Shown here one piece after another: positions 24,801 through 38,092 of a DNA stretch of 64,000 nucleotides. The translations under genes and the position numbers were made by a program. The DNA comes from Nyssa sinensis. Its lineage: Eukaryota > Streptophyta > Magnoliopsida > Cornales > Nyssaceae. Below the pieces are notes generated by a model, which ran no database searches, was not told where the DNA came from, and worked only from the letters and a program-made list of their open reading frames with translations. Each line of letters begins with the position of its first letter. Position 1 is the first letter of the stretch. The stretch spans positions 2,719,501 to 2,783,500 of the forward strand of contig CM018041.1 in assembly GCA_008638375.1 (NCBI GenBank), in the 5' to 3' direction.

Positions 24801-27800
24801 TGTGTGTTTACACTAATTTTAATTAAAATAACGTAAAGTTTTTATTATATTGTTATATAAAAAATATAAAAAAGTTATATATATTCAACATGTTCTTAAC
24901 GTGTCCGTGTCCTATTTTTTTGAAAAATAACGTATCTGCGTGTCCGTGTCGTGTCGTATCTGTGCTCCTTAGCCAACCCGTCTCAGCGTCATCGTTGCAA
25001 ATCACTGTCCACGTGCTCGGATAAAAACTTCAAAGATTTTTAAACTAGAGTCCATTGACTTTTCCTTCATGAGTTTACTACTTTTTAGGGCTTTTGTCTT
25101 TAATGCGATTTGAAAGTAGATTAGAGGCTTACAAAGTGTCTGGTAGAAGATTTCTTTTACTACCACCATCAAGATTTGTTTTGTTAAAAGGTTATTAAAT
25201 TTTTGAATTTTGATGCCATAATATCAGTATAGAATATTATGATGGGCTATCTTGTGTGTTTAGTTAATAGGTATGGACAACAAGGAACAAAAGTTACAAC
25301 AGGAAAAATATTAGCTTTAATTTGTCATTGGGCTTTAACCAATTGCCCCATTATATGATTTTCTATTGATTCAATTGTTAACAAAGTCTGATTGGAAGAA
25401 AAAAAAAAACAAACCCAATCTGATTCAAGTGCTGATGTAGACAACTGTGACTGATTTATTTTTTATTTTTAAATCTTAATATATCTTCATCTAGAATTTT
25501 TTTTCAATTTTTATGAAATGTGTAAAATTTTACACCTTTAAGATAGTATAAAATTTGTCACTTTTCACAACTAGTGAGTTTTTAATTATCCATTCTTTAA
25601 ATACATTTTTTCTTTTTAACAAATTTTTACAACCTTAAAAGTCGGTCGTGAGTGTCCAACATGTGGCCAAAAGCTTAATAAAACTAATAACAATTGAAAG
25701 TTTTCTCAATTTTTATGAAACTGTAAAAATTTACATATGTTGGTTGAGATTGAGTTTTTCACTATAAGAGTGTAAATTTTTACACTTTCATTGACAAAAT
25801 TTTACGCTTTTGAAATAATTTTTTTTCTTCAGATTTTCATATTGAATATGGATCTTTTTTTATAGATCTCGATATTTAGAATCCAAATATATAATTTTTT
25901 ATTAAAAATAAATTTATAAATTCAAGTTATTGAATTTTAAAGTTTTGGAAAAAAATTTGTGACTATTCCTTATTTCAAAGAATTGGGTACTCCAAGTCAC
26001 GAGAGCTTGTCTTTTGAAGAATGAACTGATTTAGGAATGTAAGGATATTTTAGTCATACAAGATTAGAAGGACTTGGTGGGTTATTAAATTTAGACTAAG
26101 ACTTGATGATAATTTTTATACCTTTAGTGGACTTTTCACTAAACGACCCTTTTATTTAACTCCATAGTAGCTACTCAAAAAACAATCACAAAATTCCCTA
26201 CAAATAATTGAGAGAGAGACTCACTTTGAGGCAAGATTTCATCAAAATATCTTGAATTTATTTCTTCTCTTTCAAACCCTACTGGCACCCAGTGTGATCC
26301 TATTAATCACACATATAATTTTTATATTTAAATAGATAAATCATAGATTGAATCCTCGAATATGTTTCCCTTATCTCTGAAGGGGTTTGACTTAATATTC
26401 TTGAAAGAATCTTTTATGTGCTAATCAAGCTTTGTCTCTCTAGTAGGGTTTTCTTTTCCTTTTTTTTTCTTTTTTTCTTTGAAGCAATGACTTAGAACTA
26501 TTTAACTACTAAGATTGTGATTATCTCACAAAAACTAGACATTGATCAAATAGAAAACAAAAGCTAGCACTTAGGAAGCTAAAAAAGTACCTAGCCGGTG
26601 CAATATTGCATATCCTTTAAACATAGCTTACTTGAGTTGGCATGCTCAGCCAGTCATCTAGGCAAGAATTTGACAATACCACCTTCATCGATTAAGGAAT
26701 TATTTGTTTCTTCACAAAAAAATAAAAAAAATGATATTTATTAAAATTGGGATGTCACCTAGGCAACAATTGAAAATACCACTCCCATCAAATGAAATCT
26801 TGTAAGTTCAAAATTCATTGTGAATGTAACGTAAAATACGTAACCTAAAAAACACGGATACGGATACGAAACAAGGATACGTCGTAGACACGGCCTTTTT
26901 TTTAAAAAAAAAAGTAAGACACAGATACGTCAGGGACACGTTGAATATATATTTTTATATTTTTTATGTGACTATACAATAAAATTTTAATCAAAATTGG
27001 CATAAAAATACACAAATCATGATAATATTATTAATATATCAAAATAAAAATTTAAGAACTTTATTTAATTTTTAAAACAAATTTGTCATATTTATTTGAG
27101 CGCATGTAAAAAAAGTGGAGAAGAAGAGGAAAAATATTCAAAAAAGTTCCTTAAAAAAATAAAATCCAAAAACGTATTGGAAGTGTCCGAAATTGAGAAA
27201 AATTAGATATTTTTTCTTCATGTGTCCGGAACATGTCCGAGAGTATATATGTCTGACATGTGACTGACACAGATACATGAGACCAAAATAGAGTGTTCGT
27301 ACTTCATAGTACGTAACTTTGAAACTTCTTGTTTTCCACTTGATCAATATGTAACATAAACTCATCTAACAAATAACCACGACAAATGCTAATATTCTTC
27401 CATATAACTAATTGTAATCAAGACAAAACAACTCTTTCAAGTGAAAAAAAGAGTACTTGTCCTGATAGTACGACCAACACATGAAAAAGAAGTGGGTAGA
27501 TGTTAAGCAAATAACTTCAACATGCTACACATGTTACACCCAACCTAACAATTAATTCAAGTCAGGCACCAAAAAATTTCTATGTAAATGGACACCACAC
27601 TGATGAATAAAATATCAAAGTTCAGGGAGAGATCAATCTTACAGGATTAGGCAGGTAAGTTCCAGTTCCACCACGATATCTAGGAATTTCAACACCATAA
27701 TGTGGATAAACACCAGAAGGCCTATTAGAACCAGGCTGGAGAGGCGAAACAGGAATGATACGAGGACCATAACCCATAAGCTGAGTAAAAAGGTCTGCAT

Positions 27801-30800
27801 TTGTTGAAAGAGGTCTTCCAGGACCATCCCACGGAAAATGGTCTTGTATATACATCGGCGGTCCAACAAAAGGGGACGGATAAACCATGGGCCCATGAGG
27901 TCGGGGATTCTGGCATATCCATCCATACTGCAGATTCTGCCAATGGCTATCCAAATTGCCAGTCAGAATATCAGATTTGTTCTCTGCAACGGGCTCAGAT
28001 GAAGTGGCCTCCTTAGAATTAGGATTGGAGATCTCTGGCTGATTAATGTTCTCAGTGGAATCCAACCTTGGATCAGACTGACTACTGTGGAAATTATCAA
28101 ACTCCTCGTTCTTGTCAAACTGACTAGTGGACACAACAGAGTTTCCTGTTTCAGTTTGCAAGTTGTAAAATGGAACCATCACAATAGGAACTGGTGGTCC
28201 TGTTGCATAAAACGTGAAAGGTAACACCCCATTGTTATCGATCGGTCGCTGCCTTGAACCAGAACCTACAAGCATTGGAGCAATGGGAAGCACTGAATTT
28301 GATCCATTCATCTGTGCTGGTTCATAACCAGGCATTTGATGGTTTTGCATAAGTGAAGAAGAAACAGTTTCCTCACTCTCTGTCATATAATTGCCAACTG
28401 TCGACAGTGGAATCCAGTCTCCATTGTCATCATCATTCTGAGAAGAAATATTATCGGTTACCGATTCACCCTCATATTGCGACCTGTTCTTATATAAAGT
28501 AGAACGATCTGCAGTGGGAGTAGATTTCCACCCCTGCCTGCCCCCTGTTGACTTAGAATTCTTCGAGGATGAACCATCCGTGGATCCTTCAGAAGACTGT
28601 TTAGTTCTTGAAGAAATAGTATGCAAAGGTGGTACAAATCTTGAACTGGCAATGGCATCACTTCCTCTGATGTTTCGATTTTGCGAATTTTCACCAAAAT
28701 TTTTCCTAAACCCTCTGTTTTCTTTCATCAACCCATAATCTTTCAATGAATAACTTTCGGAGCTACTTACCCAAGATGAAGGAACAGATGGAAACCCTTC
28801 AGAAGAGAATATTTTCTTTTCCCCCAACTGTTCCAGTTGAAAACTTCCATTATTGGCATCAAACCCTCTGAGAGAATCTGCATCCCGCTCAGACCACAAG
28901 GCATGATCACTATCTTCCTGATTTGTTTCTTTAGATCCCAAACTATCATCAATTGGTTCAACAATTTCTTCTTGATTTGAGGCAATTCCTACACTTGAAA
29001 TATATTGGGATACCGGCACAGAGACTACACCTTGAGAAAAATGCATATTTGAACCCCATGGTGTCTCAAATAAAGGAATGTTAGTGGGAACTATACCAGC
29101 TGAATTAGTATGAGCATATCCCAACGAAGCTAAAATAGAAGGTGATACTGGAAAAGGAAGACGAGCAGAAGCTAAATTCACTGGCATCGGAATATGTCCA
29201 CCAAAATTATGAACCCCTGAAGAAGCCATCATGTTCACAAAGTCTTGCTCTTCCTGATGCATCTGCATTGCCTCAGCAACAGAAGATTGATCTTCGCCCA
29301 TGGCAATAAAACCAGATTCACCACAATAATTATTGGAAGCGCTGTCTAAATCAACAGCAGTATCACTGCTCCAATGGAATGAGCTCTTTGAAGATGGTAG
29401 ATCTTCAGTTGAAGATATGGCCTTGTTGTTCTCTGAAATTTTCGTGCCTGGGTTTCTCCTCCTGCTGTAATCCAACCTTGTAGAAGAAGTTTGTCCTTTT
29501 GTTGTTTCCGATGCCCTGTTACTCCTTCCTCGAGACGAAAATTCACCAGATTTATCTGTAAGCTCGGGACTAGAATGGGGCCTTGCAAACTGATACCTGA
29601 CATGCATTTTGCTTTCCAAATAATCTGGTCTAGAACTTCTCTCCTTATCAGTATTTTCCATCTCATTAGAACTAGTATTCATCTGATGGTTCTGATGAGA
29701 GGCCGTTAAGCTAGTTGAGTAGGCATGAGCCTTCTGGCTTTGAGTGTGAGAAATAGATGCATTATTCATCCTAGATATTTGTTTTAAGGATTGGTTATCA
29801 TGCTGGGAGAAAACACCACCATGAGAAGCATGAGTCACCTCAATGTCAGATTCATCACTAATAGAACTCTCTCCCACTTTCTTGCTGCTTGAATAACTCT
29901 TGAGACTATCAGAACCATCAATGTGATTCAGGTTAGCGGGTCGCAGATCAGGAGTAGGTGCATCAGGGCGGTGGCCTTGCCCATGCCTGTTCCATGTATT
30001 TGTGAAAAACTGATTGACTTCAGCAATTATATTCTCTTTCGGGCAATCAAGTAATCTGGCTAGTCGTTGAGCCCCAAAAGCAAAAGCACTATGAATCCTA
30101 AAGAAATTACCTGAAGGAGAAAAAAAATAGAAGTAAATAGATTGACATCATAAGCAAACAGATGTTAGTGCCTTTGAACAATTTACTGCTCACAGCCTTA
30201 GCATTAACAAAATATCAGGTAGAAACGTAGAAGAGTGCAACCCTCTGCACTCATGAGTATATAAAAGCTAAGCTGAGCTGCAGCAGGTAATGACCATCCA
30301 GCGCAGCTGAAGAGAACTTGGGGCTTCAAGGGACATAAACTCAAGCCTATTAAACTACCCAGTGAGCTGACCTCAGTAAAATTGAGCCCAACTTGTTTAG
30401 CTATTTAGTTAACAGAAAATTTGTATTCCATTGAGTATTTCACCATAGGGAGCAGTCATATCCACTGGTTTTCATGGGCCACTAGCCCTTTCAAATTCTA
30501 AAACTTATTCAATCACGAGCTAATAAGAGAGTGCCATGAAAATTATTTCTGAGAATGTCCAAACCATTAATAATTAGCTTAATAAAGCAAGTGAAGCCTA
30601 ACAAAAGCTTACTGCTGTTTAAGCTTTGCTTGCTAAGTTATTAAGCTCGAAACCAAGGCCCATGCTTGGCTCATTTGATGCTTATCAAAATGATCAAAGG
30701 ATCTAGTAACAAGCCAAAAAGCACATACTGCTTGATTGAGCCAAGTTCAACATTCAAACCTGCTTGATTCATTATACACACCCAAGAGGCAATAGCACTT

Positions 30801-33800
30801 ACTTTGAAATATGTAACTAAGCCATTAATCATGATTGTCAACATAACGAGAGCATGCTTTTTGCTTTCTTGCTAGTCAAGTACTACATTAAGTCTCTCCA
30901 CATTTATATCTTTCGATGTTTTAGACGACTATCTGCCAAACACTTTGCATAACTGTCAAAGACTAAAAGTCAAATTGAAAGTAAAACACCAACACTCGTA
31001 TAATATTGTACATGAAAGATAAACTTCTAGTGATGATAGCTAGAAAAAGACTAACAGTTGTGTCCTACTGTACATAAAAGATAAACTTATACTGATCATA
31101 GCTAGTTAAAAGTGCAATACGAAGTCAAGAAAGCACATGCATATTAGTAGAAAGAAGCAGAGATGATGTCATTGATCCACTAATGTTGAGCATTAATCAA
31201 CAAGCTTCGTAAAAATGAGTGGGTCAGTGGACAAAAAGAAGTATGCAGAAGAGCCTATAATTTAATAGAAAATATGGCCCTAGATTTTGCAGAATGGCAT
31301 GAGAAGATTGTTATGCAATCAAACACAAATCAAAAACAACAGAAAAAATAACAAACACAAAGTACAGTAATTAACTTGGTTCTGCAAGGATGCCTACATA
31401 CACAGCAATAGGGAGATCAAATCCACTATCTGTAAATTATTGGGATTACGAAGAGAAATTTCAATCTCTCTCTCCATGCACAATCGTCATAGGAATTCTC
31501 ACACAGTCCAAAACGAGATACAAATATATAACCTAAAAACCTAATAAATAAATCCTTATATGATTCAGGTTGGTTTGAATATTAAATCGAGTCATAAACG
31601 GGTCCCGGACCCCTGGTAATCAGTCATCTTGTGTTGCAAAAAATCCAATTAAATCCAAAATGGGTTGAACTGAAGGCATCAATACAACAAAGAGCTATCA
31701 AGTCATCGTAAATTGACCCCAAGTAACTATGTTTATGCCACATAAATAAAACCTCACAACCGTAGTCACCAAAACTGAACCGAACAGTGAACCGGTCAAG
31801 CGTGTTCACTGGTTCAACCAATGGGTCAACTGGTTTTTTAGTTAATAAAATTTTTAAAATAAAAATATATTAAAAATAGATAAGTTTGATCAAATTAAGA
31901 AAATTATAGAGAAAAAAGATGTATAAGTTATGGAACAAAATAAAATTACACACATGTAAAAATGTACAAAAATATCACTAAGAGTACAAACTATGATTAA
32001 CATGCTTACAAAGAAACTTATTTTATGTACAAAGTCACAGTAATCAACATATAAGTTATCAATATTTGGATTTCTTGTTAATATTCATAATTCCGAAACA
32101 CAGGATAATATGCAAGATTCAACACCAAGGTAATATACAAATTCCATGCAATAGATATTAGATAGTAAAAAGATTTTAACATTTTATGACAAAAAAAAAC
32201 ACTAGACACTAATTATTTGTGAACAACATGGATGTGGCCCTTTTACATTCAGTACTCATCAATAGATAATTTATGTTTCAAAACAAATGATTGGGCACTA
32301 ATTATTTTTTTCCTGCTCACAGATTTCCATTATAAAAAAATTTAAAAAAAATGAAAGTATACCCTGATGTTCAATTTCAATTGGAAATTTATCATTTAGG
32401 TGCAAGCTCCTCTTTACCCTTATGTTTAAAAAAAAACAGAAATAAGAAGAAAATATCCATTGGTGATCTTACCGGTGGTTTTTTGATAGACAACATAGTC
32501 TTTCTGTCTTTGGCATCGATCTTGTTGGTGATGAGCATCGAATGGGGACTAGGATGTTTGGACTACAGTGTACAGAGAACTGAAGGGTGTGCTGCCAGGG
32601 CTTCATTTGAATTATTGACATAAATTTTGTTGATTTTGATGATTTGATCCATTCCTTAAGAATTTTTTGTTAAAAGACTAAAATAGATAGCTTTCTTTTG
32701 TGTAAAATCTTTAAATTTTGGCAATTTCGTATTCTTGCCATTATTCTTAAACCTACTCAGTTCATTATAAACTGGTTGGTTTAAGTGTTTTAGTTTTATG
32801 AAACACAAACACTCTATTTTTCCTCATGTATCGGTGTTGGACATGACACCCGACAAATGAAAAAAGAGTGTCTAATTTTTTTTGAATTTTGGACACGTCC
32901 CGACAAGTGTTTGGATATTTTTTTCTTTATTTTTTTATTGGGTTTTTCCTAAGTTATTTTCCTCTTCTTCTCCATTTATACGCGCACGCACACTTATTCA
33001 ACGTATTTCCGACGTATCCGTGTCCTACCATTTTGAGAAAAGTTGTGTCCGTGTGTCCGTATCGTGTCATATCCGTGTCCGTATCCATGCTTCTTAGGTT
33101 TTAGTATTGAATTGGCCAGGTAAATCAATCCTTTCCCCATTTTTTGCAAATGTGGTATGATAACAACACCGGAACGGTCTGGGGTCCAGTTCACGTTGAA
33201 CCGGCCTATCCTATCTGATTTTGATAACTATGCTCACAATATCTACTTCACCAAAAGATGCTTTCCTTCTTATGAAAAAATACCAAATATAATATAAGGA
33301 AGAATGCCAAGAATGAGAGATGGAATCCTTCCAAGAGAGGGAAAATGACCTACTGTTTAGGTGGCACCAGCGAGATCCAGCTATATAACATATACAACTC
33401 GATGCAGCAATCAAGAACAAACATAAGACTAATTCAACCCTTCTTACCATTCCAAACAAAGATTTCCTCTGTGCCTGCTCTAATTTATTGGCTACAATGA
33501 AAAAAATAGTAAATAATAAGAGAGGTAGTAAATGAAAATATTTGGTCAGACACTCTTCGTGACCATAGGGAGACCTTCAGAAAGATATTCTTGACTGAGA
33601 AGATAAGACACATTCCAGCATTACACTAAAAAAGTGGCCATTAAAAACCAATTTTTCGAACACGTCAACTTATTACTTGTTACAGATATTAAAGTGCATC
33701 TGCTTTTTTAGAATAAGGACGAGTTTGATGTCCAATTCATGTAGTTATCACAGCATACGAAACAATCACTAAATATGATGGATTCCGTGCCTTCAATCAC

Positions 33801-36800
33801 TGAAATTGGCCATCCAAATGTACCTCAAAGAAAATAGACAAATTCTCTACTAGGGGAAAAAAAAAAGAAAATTCATTTTCTCCTTTAAGATACGGGTGAT
33901 GGGACTAACACAACTTAACTATATCAAATAAAAAATATATGAAAATTGTGGAAGCAGCACCACATCCAGCTCAAGTTCATAACATATATACCTTTACTGA
34001 CGCTACGCCCAAGGTTGTTGTTTGTACGCAAAGGATCGATGACATTAAAATATTTGGCACTAAATGGTAGCTCATGAGTCTCTTGGCCAACAGGAAAAAC
34101 AGAGTTTACAGAGCTACAAGCATCATGAAATACTTTGCAGAGTAATAACTCTTCTCCATCCTTTCGAGGAGGGTCAGCTGTAACAATCAGATCAAGTTAT
34201 TGCAAAATGCAACAATATTTGTGAACATCATTCATTCAGGAAGGCAGTGAATTCATATCAAAAATCCATAAATACCTGTCATATCCTGGGAGTGAACCAA
34301 TGGGTACTGGACCCCACAGGCTAACACAAAATTTATCCCAGTCAAATTTACTGAAGAACTCTAGAAAACGATAAAGTACCTGCAGTTGTAAAGCAAAGAT
34401 TTGGGGGTAAAAAAGGTAAAAATAAATATGACTGGATAAAGAGAGAGTATATGACTATATTCACCTCAAGTGGTCCGGCAAATGAATTATTGTAAACATG
34501 AAATATGTACAAAACCAAGGTTTCCAAAGCATAAGTCGAAATAAGTCCATGATGAGCACCCAGTATACGGCTCTCGTAGTAACACCAAGCTTTAATCAAT
34601 ATAACGCTGCGCTTGAATAGATGATTTTGGTTTATCAAAATGTCAACCTAAAAAAAAGAAAAATATCCTTGAGTGAAAAACAATGAAAAAGGGAAATGTG
34701 GGGGGGGGGGGGGATATTGTACTTTCGCATTTCACAATAATAATTTTAAAGCCTTGTGTTTATACAACAATAGCTTATACCTTCTCAAGGAAGCAAAGAG
34801 TACATAAACCACCAAGCTGGTTAAAAGATATGTCCACTACAATATTTTCTACAAGGCACTTTATTATCTTCACCTGCAAACAGAAAGGAGAACGCACTGA
34901 GTGCTAATTAATATGCCAACAGAAATGAATAATTAGGAAACTAAATTATCATCAGTTACAAATTCACAATATATGTATATAACATATATGAAGCTGTATT
35001 AAAAAAAAATTGATAGGTAAAAGAGTAACTATATAAAAAGCGCCCAAGGGGGGCGAACCCTTTACAAAAGAACTATATAATTATTACTTTAAAAACACAA
35101 TTAAATAGAAATTACATGAACAGAAAGACACGTCAGCAAACCAGTAGTCATGCTTAGATTACAAGTTCCACTCACTGAACGAACTAAAGATATGGACAAT
35201 ATGTTTGACATCAACCAAAACAGAGACTATAACAGCTAATACAGTAGATATCCCTTCTGTTTTTCTGTTGAGGACTTTAAGTTAATTACATCTTAAATAG
35301 ATACAAAGATAACTGGGCAATTTACATTAGGGTATTATTGAATATCAAAAACCACATTTCATTGTTAGGAACATGAAAATATGACCACATAATCAAGAAC
35401 AAGAAATTCAGGTATCTAAGCCATGGGTTGGTCGGGCCAAGAAATTCAACTAGTTTTGCAGCATTCAGAAAAACTCTTCTGATTACAAGAGACTAATTTA
35501 TTGAAACAATTAAAGAAATCCCCTTTCCCAAAAGAGGTATAAAAAAGTAGATTTGTTCATAGAATATGAACAATTTTGTGCACTGGTTAAACAGAAACTA
35601 GAGATAAATGTCACCCAGATTCTTTATAATATAACTTTCTTATCCTTCACTCTGCAAACCAATTCCAAAAAAAGAAGAAGCCTGTCTCAAAATGTTTTAA
35701 AGGTTATTTAATTTTTTTATTTGTAAAACAATTTCACCAATATTTTATATGATTTCACCATTTATTTTATAATTTAGATTTTAACTAATAGTTAACTCCA
35801 ATTGATAATTTCTCATTTTCATCCTTTCGTTTGTAAATCAATTCCAAAATCACTCTCATAATGCACCTACACTAACTTCTGCACCTTGTGCCATATACGT
35901 ATCATGCAATTTTTTTTATAAGTTCCACATACTTATCATGCATCAATTTCATTGAAATATTCTGACTTAAATCTTTTTTTTTATAGGAAAAGATATTCAA
36001 ATTGTATTAAAACACCCAAGAGCGGCGATCCCATATGTACAAGGGAAGGCTATGAGATTCAAGCCTTAAAGTCCCCAAAAAAATCAACTAAAGTATGTAC
36101 ACACAAAGATGGAGCCTCTTTAGCCCAAAAATAAAGAGTGTTTAAGAAAATATCTTTGAAACAAAAAAGGGGCATCTCTTTCTCCTCAAAAACTCTTCTA
36201 TTGCGCTCCTTCCATATGCACTAAATTAAACAAAGGAGAGCCATATTCCACACCCTTCTTTTATCCTTTGACAACCCTCTTCTCCTCCAACTAAGGAGCG
36301 CCTCCTCACCGTAACAGGCATCACCCAATGGAAGCCAAAAAGAGAAAAGAGCTTGCTCCACACATCCCTCGCTACCAAACAATGAAGAAGAAGATGATCT
36401 GCTGATTCTGCCTCCAATTTGCACATACTACAACAGCAAGGCAATCTAAATCCTCCTCTTCTTTTTTTTTTTGCAAATTATCCATAGTGAGTTTAGTACC
36501 CAAGAAGCCGACCAAGAAAAAAATGCAACCTTGGTTGGTACATGAGAACACCACACCAACTTCCAAGGGAAATGCCTCTCACTCCCACCAACCATCTCCT
36601 TATACAAAGAGCGGACAGTGAACTTTTTAGGATAGGAAAGAATCCACACAAGAGAATCCGGCCTCCCCAAAACCACTTTACACCTATTTAACTTTTCCAA
36701 AAGAAAAAAGCCATTGCTTCCGCCACCTCCCAATCAAAAAAAAATCCTCCTAAACAAAGGGCGCCGCACCAAACCCCCCTCTCCCCCTTCCAAAGAGCAA

Positions 36801-38060
36801 CAACCTTTAACATCCTAATAATGCATCTAATACCACTCACTGGCTCCTTGCATCCGAAAATGCGGGAACCAGGAAAACAAAAAGAAAATCTAAAATACAT
36901 GAAGCTTGTAAATCTACACAACAAGTCAATAAATGACAATGTCACTGTAAATTGAAAACTTAGCAACTATTAGTTCACTAAGCTTAAAAGTAATTCACAT
37001 TCCTAAGAAAAGAAAAATAGCACGATCATGATAACTAAAAGTACATTTGCATTTTTTAAAAAAAAATATTTGGTGGGGGGGAGGGGGGTTTGAACAGTGA
37101 AAATTTTCTTAAGAACAGTGCGGCCAAAAGCATGCATTCAGAGAAACAGGCCTGCATTAAATACAGGTTCTTTTAATTACCATGGTCAATTATACTGCAT
37201 ATGCTCTCAACTCTCGACACTCAAGGGAGCTTTCGCCCTAATCCTGATGAGACAAAAGAAAGGTAACACAGACAGAGATCTTCCATCTTCCATTGTCTTG
37301 AATTTCAAGAATCAATGTGGCACCGTCAATTGGAATTAGCATTTTCCAAATGCTTCAAGCATATCTATAGGGATGTTTGCTAAATTCACCAAAACCAATT
37401 GTCTCTCAATATTCTTATAGAGGATCCAATGGCTACTAATACTTCCAGTGGACAACTATTAGGTCCTGCAAAACCATTACTAATCCATAATTTATTATAT
37501 TTGTGATCCTGAATAAAATTTCTGTACTTCTGTTCTCCACTTTTCTGTTATAAGGATGCAAATATGATGAGAAACCAATGGTCAACAACATTTTTACTTT
37601 TAATTGTCCCCATGTCTGGGCAATGAAGGAAGTGACTCACAAAAGAGTTTGATTTGCAAAATACAGATCACACACACGCGTGCACAATGTAAACAACATA
37701 AAAAAGCAAGAAAAGTTACAAATATTAGCAGAGACAAGTAACAGGTGCAAGAGAGCACATTCTACTATAATAATAATAAAAAAGGTGCTCAATAGGACAA
37801 ACCTCTGCTTGTATATATTGGACCTCTTTCACACAGAATTCAGCATCTTCACTCTTTTCTTCGTGCTCCAGCATATGCCGAACCTCATTAGCCCAAGTGT
37901 CCTTCAAGTTTTGATTTTTACTGAACACAGTTAAATCAATGTCCCCATCAGGTAGATAAGTCTTGAGGGGAACTGACCCAAATGTGCACACCTGCAGTCC
38001 AAGGAAGAAAAAAAAATGTATTAGAAAGCCATGATCAGGATGCATCTTAAAATTTCTACT

Positions 38061-38092
<32 letters not shown>

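Noticed and set aside
24305..26115. A larger transposon enclosing MITE copy A
   Set aside because: Loose inverted similarity between AAGTCCCTACCAAAGATGG and the complement of 26060-26110 was seen, but no target duplication or firm ends.
27622..29877. 751-aa frame as an independent intronless gene starting at 29877
   Set aside because: The start codon there is GTG; the frame continues upstream to a splice acceptor at 30110 and ends at a donor at 27643, so it is exon 7 of the nucleotidyltransferase gene.
34696..34712. Run of G near 34700 as a functional G-quadruplex
   Set aside because: A single homopolymer run in an intron; more likely simple slippage or a sequencing artefact.
36226..36966. 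Several overlapping short ORFs on the minus strand that look like separate genes
   Set aside because: Together they are frames of one decayed LINE ORF2, annotated as a single remnant.
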